From NCBI GenBank assembly GCA_947475095.1, contig CANJLG010000011.1, forward strand, positions 1 through 64,000: 64,000 bases of DNA, written 5' to 3'. A program made the position numbers and the translations under genes. Positions 36,338 to 44,315 of the stretch are shown piece after piece. The DNA comes from Flavobacteriales bacterium (GTDB taxonomy: Bacteria; Bacteroidota; Bacteroidia; Flavobacteriales_D; Crocinitomicaceae). Within the stretch, counting starts at the first letter, position 1. Each line of letters starts with the position of its first letter. The notes beneath the pieces are model-generated. The model did no database searches and was not told the origin of the DNA. It saw only the letters and a program-made list of their open reading frames with translations.

Positions 36338-36643
36338 TTAGCCCATCATGCAATAAATCCACCAAATTGCATCAGCAATAGCAAGGTATGCCCAATATTT
36401 AGTGGTACCAGTTCTTAAACCTTTAACCATAAAGATCAATGCAGCAAAACCAATATTGAAGGCAATAAGTGTAACATAAAGTTTATTGTCTGCACTTTCT
36501 AAGGCGCCAAAGTCTAATTTAAAAGCTGCTTTCAATCCATCTTGTACAAATAAGGCAATTGGTAATATGTTTATGAAAATTAGTACAAAAAACATAATAA
36601 CATTAATCACAAATTTACCTGCTGTTGGTTTATCGTTACTCAT
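36338..36643 (-). CDS. Small three-helix membrane protein, function unknown
   Basis: 101 residues with hydrophobic helices at ~12-33, ~53-72 and ~82-98. No family recognised. It is 86 bases behind the SPFH gene and 11 bases ahead of the GYF_2 gene on the same strand. Confidence 0.7.
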   Translation of the reverse strand: MSNDKPTAGKFVINVIMFFVLIFINILPIALFVQDGLKAAFKLDFGALESADNKLYVTLIAFNIGFAALIFMVKGLRTGTTKYWAYLAIADAIWWIYCMMG

Positions 36644-36729
36644 AATAAAATAATTTAAATTAATTCCCTACTCTTTGGTTTTTCGGGTTCCACCTTTTTT
36701 AACGTTTTATATTGTTTTTTACACTCAGT

Positions 36730-38073
36730 TTAAATTGTTGGCGGTGGTGGCGGTGGTGGTGGAACAGCACTAAATAAAGTTGCTAATTCTTGCACATTGC
36801 CTGCTATTTCCCACGCCGCCATTCCTGCTTTCCAAACATGTGTGTTTTGGCCAAGTTGTCCATTTTGCACCATTTGTTGCAATTGTTGTAAATTAAAAGG
36901 GCCAGCAGTTTGACCATTTACTGAAACGCTATAAGCAATTGTTGGTGGAGGTGGGGGTGTGTTTTGTTGTTGGTTCATATTTTGTCCCATATTATTCATC
37001 ATGCCTGCCATTTGATTTCCCATGGCTCCACCCATCATCATTCCGGTCATCATTCCAGCTGGATTCATTCCGCCGCCTCCGCCACCTCCCATGTCTCCCA
37101 TACTACCTAAACTGGCTGCCCCTGTTTTTAAAACATCCGTCTGCTGGTTTAAGGCATGAGCACCCATGAAATTTGTCTCCGTTTGTAATTTTTGTCCTCT
37201 TTGGGCCTCTTCTCTTTGAATTCTGAGTGTCTCGCTCATATTTGCAGCATTAATAGCCTGCATATCTGCAAGATTTTGAATGCCAATATCGGTTTGAGCG
37301 CTCGTTGTTTTTGTAGTTTGCTCCGCAGTAACTTTTCTTAATTCAGCATATCCTTCACTTTCCTTATCAACTTCTATAGAGGCTAAATCAAACCCTTTTA
37401 CATTAACTCCGAAATCAGCCTCAAGTCGTTCTTTAATTTTTACAGCGATTAAGTCATTGATATCAAGTAATTTTCGTTCCATTTGCAAAACAGGCATGTT
37501 ATTATCTGCGGGAGCATTGGTAATTACACCTTTTACATACTTGGTTACAGCATCCTTGATTTGTTGATTAAAATCATCTAATTCGAAATTAATTAATCGG
37601 TTTAGTTTTATAAAGCTCTGATAATCAGTAATATTAAAGGTAATAGTACCACGAGCAGCGACTGGCACTGCGAAGTCTAAAAATCGCGGATCGAAAACAT
37701 CAAAGAAAGGAATACCAAATCTAACTTGAATATTACCGGATAAATTGATGAAATATATTTCTGCCTGAAATGGTGAAGCGCCACCAAATGCCAATCCAAC
37801 AATACCCGATAAAACCGGAAAATTGGCAGTTTTAATTGTTTGGTCGTAAGGTCCAGTAATATAGTCCTGCAACGAGCCGTCTTTTTGCTGGTAAACAAAA
37901 ACGGCCATTTCTCCATCTTTAACACGCAAGCTGCTACCATAGCGTATTGCATTTTCTTTTTTTGTTGAATTTGCTTCGCCAGATGGTCTCCATTTCCAAA
38001 CAAGATATTCTTGCTCGTCACAACGGATTACATCCATCATTCCACCTTCTGATTTTTTTCCGAATAGGCCCAT
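36730..38073 (-). CDS. YdjI-like SPFH-domain protein with C-terminal GYF_2 domain
   Basis: 447 residues beginning MGLFGKKSEGG. An SPFH/Band 7 domain of the YdjI type (old name 'virion core protein-like') covers ~15-240: YLVWKWRPSG, LRVKDGEMAVFVYQQKDG, FINLSGNIQVRFGIPF, ARGTITFNITDYQSFIKLN. A helical region (~240-320) and a Gly/Met-rich linker (GGGGGGGMNPAGMMTGMMMG) follow, then PPPPP, a GYF_2 domain (AYSVSVNGQTAGPFNLQQLQ ... NTHVWKAGMAAWEIAG) and a terminal polyproline run. In Bacillus subtilis the related YdjI sits with PspA in a membrane-stress operon. No PspA is found here. The protein should form membrane-associated assemblies. Confidence 0.85.
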   Translation of the reverse strand: MGLFGKKSEGGMMDVIRCDEQEYLVWKWRPSGEANSTKKENAIRYGSSLRVKDGEMAVFVYQQKDGSLQDYITGPYDQTIKTANFPVLSGIVGLAFGGASPFQAEIYFINLSGNIQVRFGIPFFDVFDPRFLDFAVPVAARGTITFNITDYQSFIKLNRLINFELDDFNQQIKDAVTKYVKGVITNAPADNNMPVLQMERKLLDINDLIAVKIKERLEADFGVNVKGFDLASIEVDKESEGYAELRKVTAEQTTKTTSAQTDIGIQNLADMQAINAANMSETLRIQREEAQRGQKLQTETNFMGAHALNQQTDVLKTGAASLGSMGDMGGGGGGGMNPAGMMTGMMMGGAMGNQMAGMMNNMGQNMNQQQNTPPPPPTIAYSVSVNGQTAGPFNLQQLQQMVQNGQLGQNTHVWKAGMAAWEIAGNVQELATLFSAVPPPPPPPPTI

Positions 38074-38087
38074 ACTTTTATTGTCTT

Positions 38088-39668
38088 TTAATTAACTTTT
38101 ATATTTATTTGATTCGCATAGTATGTAATTTCTTCCATTGCTTTTTTATCTTCTTTCAAACTAAATTTGGCTTTCATAACAATTTGTTCGGCCTTTGTAA
38201 ACCAGGCTTTATAGATTTTTCCTTTACCTGTGCCCATCATCATGAAATTGGGTTTGTTCTTGCATTCTGGCACTGCCATTGTCAAAAACTCAAGAATGTC
38301 TTCTTTAGAATTGGGAATTGGGAAGGATGAAATAATACTTGCTTTCCGTGTTAATATAATTTCTTCAATATTTGTAGTAAGTGATTTCATTGCTCTTAAG
38401 TTAGCAGTGGGATCAGTAAATCTGCTAAAAACACTACTACTTTGTATTGGTTGATTTTTCTCATTCGATTCTCTTTCTCTTTCTTCGGATTCAACCGCTA
38501 TTAGCTGTTCATGAAGTTTTGTGACAGATGATACGGCACTAATGTTAGAAAAAGAATGCCCGCAATCAGCGCAAATTGCAGAGTATGATTGAACAATGGC
38601 GTTACAAGCAGGACATTTCCTAAGTTCACCCATTTTATTATTATTTACATTTTGTTGGGCTTGGGGAATAGGCTGTGCTGGAGGTGGGGGCGTGCTTGAT
38701 TGAGGGATAACCGGTATTGTGTTAGCTTGGCTATTATTTTTTTGTTGCTTTTCGAATAGTCGTGCACTCAGTACCATTTCGAATTCATCATGGTCAATTC
38801 CTGCTGCAGTTGCCTTTTTAAATAGAATTTCTCGTTCTTTTTCTGACAATTCTCCATCCATAAGAGCCATCTCAATAAATTTTTCTAATTGTTCGTCGTA
38901 CATAGATTCAGAATTTGTAGTTTGGGATATATTATTTTGTATTGAAGAACCAGTATCGCTATTGGAAGGTTCTTCTTTAGTAACTTGGGGTGTTATCACT
39001 TCAATTATTGGGGCATTCGCAGTACTTTCTGAAGATTTGGGCTTCATTAAGTTTTGTTTTGTCTCATTAAACTCAAATTCTGTAATAACGTCATCTTCCT
39101 CTAATTCTTTGAGCATTCTTAAGGCATCAGTCATGACCAAGGAACTATCTTGAGATAGCTTAAAAAGGAGCATTGATTTTTGGGACTTGAAATCTTTTTC
39201 CGTAATTATATCATCATCAGTTAATTCTGAAAGTTGGGTTAACTCTTTTTGCCATTTGCTTAAATTGGTTTTAGAATTAAGGTTTGAACCAACTGAATTT
39301 GATTGACTATTTTCAACAGTATTTGACTGGCTGTTTTCTGAAAAATTAGGGGATGTTATGCTATTAGCAGCTCTTTGTTTTTTATAATTTTCCTGCCCTA
39401 TTTCAATTTGTTTTTTTATTGCTGTGACATCAGCAGCTGTAAAGCCGGAAGCCGTAATAATGTCCCAGCCAACGGAATAGATGATGATGGTTGAATATCC
39501 AATAAAAGGAGTTTTTAACTTTACAGAAGAGATCAAGTGAAAGGGGATCGTTTTTTCTTTTCCGCCAAAAAGACCTGGTATTTTTAGGGTTATACCTATT
39601 GGTTCAATAATAACTCTTGCTGGAAACAATTTATTACCGTCTGATAATCTTGACGCTTCAAATTCCAT
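38088..39668 (-). CDS. PH-SHOCT-TerB-zinc-ribbon multidomain protein
   Basis: 526 residues from ATG 39668 (MEFEASRLSDG); the in-frame ATG at 39698 lies upstream of the -7 element and is unlikely. Order of parts: a PH-like beta domain (~1-90, with GLFGGKEKTIPFHLISSVKL); two SHOCT-like segments (SELTDDDIITEKDFKSQKSM and ELEEDDVITEFEFNETKQNL); a TerB-type helical domain (EMALMDGELSEKEREILFKK); a proline-rich linker; a zinc ribbon (KCPACNAIVQ ... CADCGHSF); and a ~145-residue C-terminal domain I do not recognise. SHOCT, TerB and zinc ribbons recur in membrane-stress and Ter-type systems. The SPFH gene begins 14 bases downstream. Confidence 0.78.
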   Translation of the reverse strand: MEFEASRLSDGNKLFPARVIIEPIGITLKIPGLFGGKEKTIPFHLISSVKLKTPFIGYSTIIIYSVGWDIITASGFTAADVTAIKKQIEIGQENYKKQRAANSITSPNFSENSQSNTVENSQSNSVGSNLNSKTNLSKWQKELTQLSELTDDDIITEKDFKSQKSMLLFKLSQDSSLVMTDALRMLKELEEDDVITEFEFNETKQNLMKPKSSESTANAPIIEVITPQVTKEEPSNSDTGSSIQNNISQTTNSESMYDEQLEKFIEMALMDGELSEKEREILFKKATAAGIDHDEFEMVLSARLFEKQQKNNSQANTIPVIPQSSTPPPPAQPIPQAQQNVNNNKMGELRKCPACNAIVQSYSAICADCGHSFSNISAVSSVTKLHEQLIAVESEERERESNEKNQPIQSSSVFSRFTDPTANLRAMKSLTTNIEEIILTRKASIISSFPIPNSKEDILEFLTMAVPECKNKPNFMMMGTGKGKIYKAWFTKAEQIVMKAKFSLKEDKKAMEEITYYANQINIKVN

Positions 39669-39686
39669 TTTATTTAATTTTTTTAT

Positions 39687-39694
39687 CAAATTTA
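39687..39694 (-). promoter_or_regulatory. -7 promoter element of the SPFH/TerB/GYF group
   Basis: Minus-strand TAAATTTG matches TAnnTTTG. Transcription would start near 39681, a leader of ~13 bases before ATG 39668. This supports the shorter start of the first gene. A -33 element is not clear. Confidence 0.45.
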
Positions 39695-39800
39695 ACAATA
39701 ATTCTTAAGTAATAAAAGTATTAATTATAACATTTCATCATTTTCTTGAGTTTGCCTACTCACGAATTATTAAATTTAAAGAATCAATAAATCATTTTCT

Positions 39801-39808
39801 TACTTTTG
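39801..39808 (+). promoter_or_regulatory. -7 promoter element of dapF, near-leaderless start
   Basis: TACTTTTG, a perfect TAnnTTTG, ends only four bases before ATG 39813 and ten before ATG 39819. Confidence 0.5.
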
Positions 39809-39818
39809 CAATATGCTA

Positions 39819-40601
39819 ATGAAAACGATTGAATTTGCTAAATATGAAGGGACAGGAAACGATTTTATTGTAATTGATAATTTGGATGGCCGGTATGATT
39901 ATCTGTCTGCTAATGAAGTTAAAAAATTATGTAATCGAAAGCTTGGTATAGGTGCTGATGGCTTAATTTTAATAAATCCATCGGATTCAAGTGATTTTTA
40001 CATGGATTATTATAATTCAGATGGATCTAAAAGTTTTTGTGGTAATGGATCTCGTTGCGCTGTATTATTTACCCTAAGCCTTGGTGTTCATTCTGGAACT
40101 ACTATTTTTAATGCAATCGATGGAGTCCACAAGGCGCATGTCCTAAACGATCTTATCTTTATTGAAATGAGTGATGTGAGCGGCATTGATCGGGTTTTAG
40201 GAGATTTTGTTTTAAATACGGGTTCGCCACACTATGTTAAATTTTCTGAGGATTTATCAACTGAAAATGTCTTAAAGCATGGTCGTGAAATACGATACAG
40301 TGATTCTTTCTGTCAAGAGGGGATAAATGTAAATCTAGTTCACGTTTTATCATCAAATGAAATAAAAATCGCTACCTATGAACGAGGTGTCGAGGACGAA
40401 ACGTATTCATGTGGAACTGGTGCAACCGCCTCTGCTATCACTCATGATTTTTGCTCAAATAATGTAGGGAATAACGTAAAAGTTTTTGTTAAAGGAGGTG
40501 AATTATCGGTGAGCTTTAAACGAGGCGAAAAGGGTGCTTATCAGAACATTGTCCTCTCTGGTCCTGCGAATTTGATTTTTAACGGGCAGGCCACTATCTG
40601 A
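39819..40601 (+). CDS. dapF: Diaminopimelate epimerase
   Basis: 260 residues starting MKTIEFAKYEGTGNDFIVID (an ATG two codons upstream, 39813, is also possible). The two catalytic cysteines are in KSFCGNGSRCA (~75) and YSCGTGATASA (~207). GIGADGLILI and NTGSPHYVKF are typical substrate-binding regions. The enzyme turns LL- into meso-diaminopimelate for lysine and peptidoglycan synthesis. Its promoter is divergent from that of the SPFH group. Other dap genes are not in the window. Confidence 0.93.
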   Translation: MKTIEFAKYEGTGNDFIVIDNLDGRYDYLSANEVKKLCNRKLGIGADGLILINPSDSSDFYMDYYNSDGSKSFCGNGSRCAVLFTLSLGVHSGTTIFNAIDGVHKAHVLNDLIFIEMSDVSGIDRVLGDFVLNTGSPHYVKFSEDLSTENVLKHGREIRYSDSFCQEGINVNLVHVLSSNEIKIATYERGVEDETYSCGTGATASAITHDFCSNNVGNNVKVFVKGGELSVSFKRGEKGAYQNIVLSGPANLIFNGQATI

Positions 40602-40754
40602 TTTTTTATCCTTCAAATTACATTGAAATAGTAATTATATAGTTCATTCGAAACGGATTTATTATTGCCCATAAGGTCAAAAATTTATAGGTCTTTTCTT
40701 TTCTTCTGTTTCAGAAATTTCAATATTTTATTCTAAGTTTAAAACTATTCAAAC

Positions 40755-40762
40755 TATATTTG
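40755..40762 (+). promoter_or_regulatory. -7 promoter element upstream of the GNAT/mltG genes
   Basis: TATATTTG (perfect TAnnTTTG) would start a transcript near 40768 with a ~70-base leader. The rest of the 40602-40838 gap shows nothing recognisable. Confidence 0.4.
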
Positions 40763-40838
40763 GCTATCAAAAAAAAGGAAATATGTATTTTATTCTGTTG
40801 ATAGAATGTATTTTTTCTAACTAAGCGTAACCTGCAAC

Positions 40839-41366
40839 ATGTTAAAAGGGAAAGATTTATTTTTAAGGGCAGTTGAAAGTTCAGATGCAACGTCGCTTTT
40901 TTTGTGGGAAAATGATGCGAATCATTGGCGAATTGCCAATACCGAAGTTCCTTTTTCTATGCATGCTATCCACAATCTTATTGAACAATATGCCTCAATT
41001 AGAACTTCTGGACAGTTACGCTTAATCATTTGCATTCAAGAAACTAATCAGGCTATTGGTGCCATTGATCTATATGATGTTAATTTCAAACACGGATTTG
41101 CAACGGTCGGAATTTTAATTGCTGACAAGGAGCATCGAATGTTAGGTTATGCAAAACAAGCATTGACATTATTAATCAATTATTCTGAAAATATTCTAGA
41201 TTTAGCCAATTTGCAATGTTTTATCCATGCTGATAATATACCTAGCATTAGCTTGTTTGAAGGCTTGGGTTTTGAAAAGGTAGGGATCAGAAAAAGTTGG
41301 TATCGATTTAAAGGTCAACGAATAGATGAAATATGTTATCAGTTATGTCTAATAAAAGAAAGTTAG
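40839..41366 (+). CDS. GNAT-family N-acetyltransferase
   Basis: 175 residues with the RimJ/RimL-type layout: MLKGKDLFLRAVESSDATSL at the N-terminus, AIGAIDLYDVN (beta 4), FATVGILIADKEHRMLGYAKQA (acetyl-CoA pyrophosphate loop region) and CFIHADNIPSISLFEGLGF near the C-terminus. It would acetylate an amine such as a protein N-terminus, antibiotic or polyamine; the substrate is not told by the sequence. Its 3' end overlaps the mltG start. Confidence 0.85.
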   Translation: MLKGKDLFLRAVESSDATSLFLWENDANHWRIANTEVPFSMHAIHNLIEQYASIRTSGQLRLIICIQETNQAIGAIDLYDVNFKHGFATVGILIADKEHRMLGYAKQALTLLINYSENILDLANLQCFIHADNIPSISLFEGLGFEKVGIRKSWYRFKGQRIDEICYQLCLIKES

Positions 41367-42436
41367 TTGTTTTTGGCCTTGTTGCCCTTGTAGCAGGATT
41401 GGTTTTTTTATACCCGTATCTATTAGTCTATTTATCTGGAAAGAAAACTTCGATTAATTCTCAGAGCAAGATTTTTTATGTGAAAGAAAAAACTACTTTA
41501 ATTGGTTTGGCAAAAGAATTAAAAGACAATGGAATTATTAATGATCAAGCTGCTTTTATATCTGTCGGAAATTATAAAGGAATGGGAACCTCAGAAATTC
41601 CATTAGGAAAGTATAGAATTCAAGCTTTCACTTCTTATCGAGCCCTGATAAATGGGTTCAAGCGCAATAAAAAAGGGAATGGAATTGCAGAAATAGAAGT
41701 TGAATTAAATTTTAATAATTGTTTGACAATTAGCGATCTAGCAAAAAAAGCTTCGAAGCATTTACTTATTGATAGTACTAAATTGATTGCTTTACTATCA
41801 AACCCCCAAACGTTATCGAAATATGGGTTTACAGCAGAACAATTTCCTGCGATGTTTATTCCAAATACGTATAAGTTCTATTATGATACCGACGAAAAGC
41901 AATTTTTGGAACGCATGGCGCGGGAGTTTAATGACTTTTGGACAGCAGAACGAAAGTTAAAAATGAAAAATATCGGTTTAAATTCCCCCAGTGAGGTGGT
42001 AACATTGGCAAGTATAGTCTACTGTGAGCAATCCATTGTTTCGGAGGAGTGGCCAATAATTGCAGGCTTGTATTTAAATCGACTAAATAAGGGAATCCGG
42101 ATGCAGTCAGATCCCACTTTTAAGTTTTGCTGGGGTGATCAATTAAAAGGTGTTCAACGTTTGTTGAATGTTCATAGAGATATTGATTGCGCCTATAATA
42201 CTTACAAAATCGACGGCCTACCGCCGGGACCTATTTGCTTCCCCTCTAAAAAGGTGGTGGATGCTGTTTTAAATCGTTCAAAAGTGGATTTTATATACAT
42301 GTGTGCAAAGCCAGATTATTCGCATTGTCACAACTTCGCGGTTGAAGGCGCTGAGCATATGAAAAATGCAAAGGATTTCCAACAATGGTTAGCAGAGGAA
42401 ATTAAAAAAAAAGAAAGTAAAAAAAGTACGAAATGA
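41345..42436 (+). CDS. mltG: Endolytic murein transglycosylase
   Basis: 363 residues from ATG 41345 (MSNKRKLVVFGLVALVAG); an ATG at 41333 adds four residues. One N-terminal transmembrane helix (~7-26) is followed by a LysM-like segment and the YceG domain. VTLASIVYCEQSIVSEEW holds the conserved active-site Glu, and GLYLNRLNKGIRMQSDPTFK plus YNTYKIDGLPPGPICFP are family signatures. The enzyme cleaves nascent glycan strands in the periplasm and sets their length. Starts overlap the GNAT gene end and ATGA overlaps the next gene. Confidence 0.92.
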   Translation: MSNKRKLVVFGLVALVAGLVFLYPYLLVYLSGKKTSINSQSKIFYVKEKTTLIGLAKELKDNGIINDQAAFISVGNYKGMGTSEIPLGKYRIQAFTSYRALINGFKRNKKGNGIAEIEVELNFNNCLTISDLAKKASKHLLIDSTKLIALLSNPQTLSKYGFTAEQFPAMFIPNTYKFYYDTDEKQFLERMAREFNDFWTAERKLKMKNIGLNSPSEVVTLASIVYCEQSIVSEEWPIIAGLYLNRLNKGIRMQSDPTFKFCWGDQLKGVQRLLNVHRDIDCAYNTYKIDGLPPGPICFPSKKVVDAVLNRSKVDFIYMCAKPDYSHCHNFAVEGAEHMKNAKDFQQWLAEEIKKKESKKSTK

Positions 42437-43422
42437 AAAGAAGGTCATTTTTTAAAACGGGTTTAGGTTTGGGAGCGATTACTATGCTTCAGCCTTTAAA
42501 AGGAGCTACCGTTTTGGCTTCTTCATTTGAAGGTGTGGCTGCTGGTCCAATCGTTTTGTCGACTTGGATTCATGGATTAGAAGCGAATCGGGCGGCATGG
42601 GAAGTACTTGCTAAAGGTGGAAAAGCGCTTGATGCTGTTGAAAAAGGAGTTCGTATTACAGAAGCTGATTTAGCCAATAGAAGTGTTGGCATAGGTGGAC
42701 GTCCAGATAGGGATGGACACGTTACACTGGATGCTTGTATCATGGATGAAAAATCTCGTTGCGGTGCGGTAGCTTTTATGGAAGGTATTGCACATCCGAT
42801 ATCCGTAGCAAGGGCAATCATGGAAACGACACAGCATGTGATGCTTGTGGGTGAAGGGGCAGAAAAATTCGCAAGTGAAAATGGTTTTGAAAAAGCTAAA
42901 ATGCCAATTGCTGAAGTAAAAAAAGATTGGAAAGAATGGAAGAAAGAAAATAAAGAGATTTTTAAAAAGCCGATTATTAATCACGAAAATCATGATACAA
43001 TTGGTATGATTGCTATGGATTCCAATGGTGATTTGAGCGGCGCTTGTACGACCAGCGGCTGGGCATATAAAATGCACGGTCGGGTAGGGGATTCGCCCAT
43101 AATTGGGGCAGGTTTATTTGTCGATAATGAAATTGGTGCAGCTACTTCAACAGGATTAGGAGAGGCCATCATTCGTGTTGCCGGAAGTAGTATGGTGGTA
43201 GAGTTAATGCGACATGGCTATTCGCCTGCAGACGCTTGTAAAGAAGTGGTAAATCGTATAATAAAAAAACACAGTGACCTGAGTAATTTACAATGTGGAT
43301 TTATTGCCATTGATAAAAAAGGAAATTATGGGGCCTATTCGGTTTACGCAGGATTCAATTATGCGCTGAAAACAGCCTCTGAAGACAAAATGGTGGATGC
43401 TGGTTTCGATCGAAATTGGTGA
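42433..43422 (+). CDS. Glycosylasparaginase / isoaspartyl peptidase-type Ntn hydrolase
   Basis: 329 residues. The N-terminus MKRRSFFKTGLGLGAITML has a twin-arginine-like export motif and a hydrophobic stretch. The self-cleaving site is ENHDTIGMIAMDSNGDLSG (~180), where the Thr of HDTIG becomes the new N-terminus and nucleophile. HGRVGDSPIIGAGLFVDNEI and AATSTGLGEAIIR follow the family closely and match glycosylasparaginase of flavobacteria. It removes asparagine-linked sugars from glycoasparagine or hydrolyses beta-aspartyl peptides, probably in the periplasm. Joined to mltG by a four-base overlap. Confidence 0.9.
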   Translation: MKRRSFFKTGLGLGAITMLQPLKGATVLASSFEGVAAGPIVLSTWIHGLEANRAAWEVLAKGGKALDAVEKGVRITEADLANRSVGIGGRPDRDGHVTLDACIMDEKSRCGAVAFMEGIAHPISVARAIMETTQHVMLVGEGAEKFASENGFEKAKMPIAEVKKDWKEWKKENKEIFKKPIINHENHDTIGMIAMDSNGDLSGACTTSGWAYKMHGRVGDSPIIGAGLFVDNEIGAATSTGLGEAIIRVAGSSMVVELMRHGYSPADACKEVVNRIIKKHSDLSNLQCGFIAIDKKGNYGAYSVYAGFNYALKTASEDKMVDAGFDRNW

Positions 43423-43460
43423 TGCTTTTTACTTCAAGTAAAAAAAAAATCGAATTAAAA

Positions 43461-43499
43461 TAAAAAATGCGTAAGCAAATTAAGCTTACGCATTTTTTT
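43461..43499. terminator. Bidirectional rho-independent terminator
   Basis: A 15-bp perfect stem, AAAAAATGCGTAAGC (43462-43476) with GCTTACGCATTTTTT (43484-43498), around a 7-base loop. A-run on one side and T-run on the other allow it to end both the glycosylasparaginase message and the converging lipoprotein message. Confidence 0.85.
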
Positions 43500-43531
43500 A
43501 AATAAGTTAACTAAAAGTTATCTAATCAAAA

Positions 43532-44107
43532 TTATAATTTATAGGCATCCATAGCATCTTGCATTGCTTTTTCAGCATCTTTCTGTGCACCTTTAACAGC
43601 ATCACCAGCCTCTTCCATTGCGTCGTTCATGTCTTCATTAGAATTTAGAAGCTTCATTGATTCCCCTAATGCTTTACCATACATTTCGTATGCAGCGTCT
43701 AGGTCTACCATCTTTCCAGCTTCTAATTGAACTGCTAGTTTAGTCAAGGAAAGCATAGCCTTTAATTCTGAACTTGAGAATTTTTCCTTCGCATAACTTT
43801 CTAATTCATCCATTTTTTCTTTAAAAGCATCTTTTTCTTCAGCTGTTCCAGTTTTAACTATTTCAGCATATTCTGCAATCATTTCTTTGTACTTATTTGA
43901 TGCATCTTGCGCTGATGTTAGCGATTCTACATTCAAGTCACTGGAACCCATGCTTGCACCTGTTTCATCATCATCTGCGCTAGCTTCACTAGTTGGGGGT
44001 GTTGTAACTGACGCTTTACTATCGTCTGTTTTTGATCCTCCACAACTATTTAAAGCAAGAGAAAAACCAGCAATTAATACAGAAACATAAATTAATTTTG
44101 TTTTCAT
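43532..44107 (-). CDS. Putative lipoprotein with acidic coiled-coil-like body
   Basis: 191 residues. Signal MKTKLIYVSVLIAGFSLALNSC with a lipobox (LNSC, Cys22). A disordered Ser/Thr/Asp-rich stretch (~24-60) is followed by a highly helical, acidic region with heptad-like spacing (AEKAMQDAMDA at the end). No family recognised. The gene stands alone, with a long pyrimidine tract just upstream of its start. Confidence 0.75.
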   Translation of the reverse strand: MKTKLIYVSVLIAGFSLALNSCGGSKTDDSKASVTTPPTSEASADDDETGASMGSSDLNVESLTSAQDASNKYKEMIAEYAEIVKTGTAEEKDAFKEKMDELESYAKEKFSSSELKAMLSLTKLAVQLEAGKMVDLDAAYEMYGKALGESMKLLNSNEDMNDAMEEAGDAVKGAQKDAEKAMQDAMDAYKL

Positions 44108-44315
44108 TTTTTTTCTTTTTTTCTTTTTTTTCCTACTCTAAAAGACTTTTCGGAACCCGTCGAAATAAAACTTAATATTTATCTCAAAACAAATATATAT
44201 ATAAATTGATATTTATTTCATTTTTTAAAGTAATATGGTTTATTTAATGATTTTTTTATTTTATGGTCAATATTTATTAATCATTATTGGTTTCTTTTTA
44301 TTTTTTTTGCAGAAC

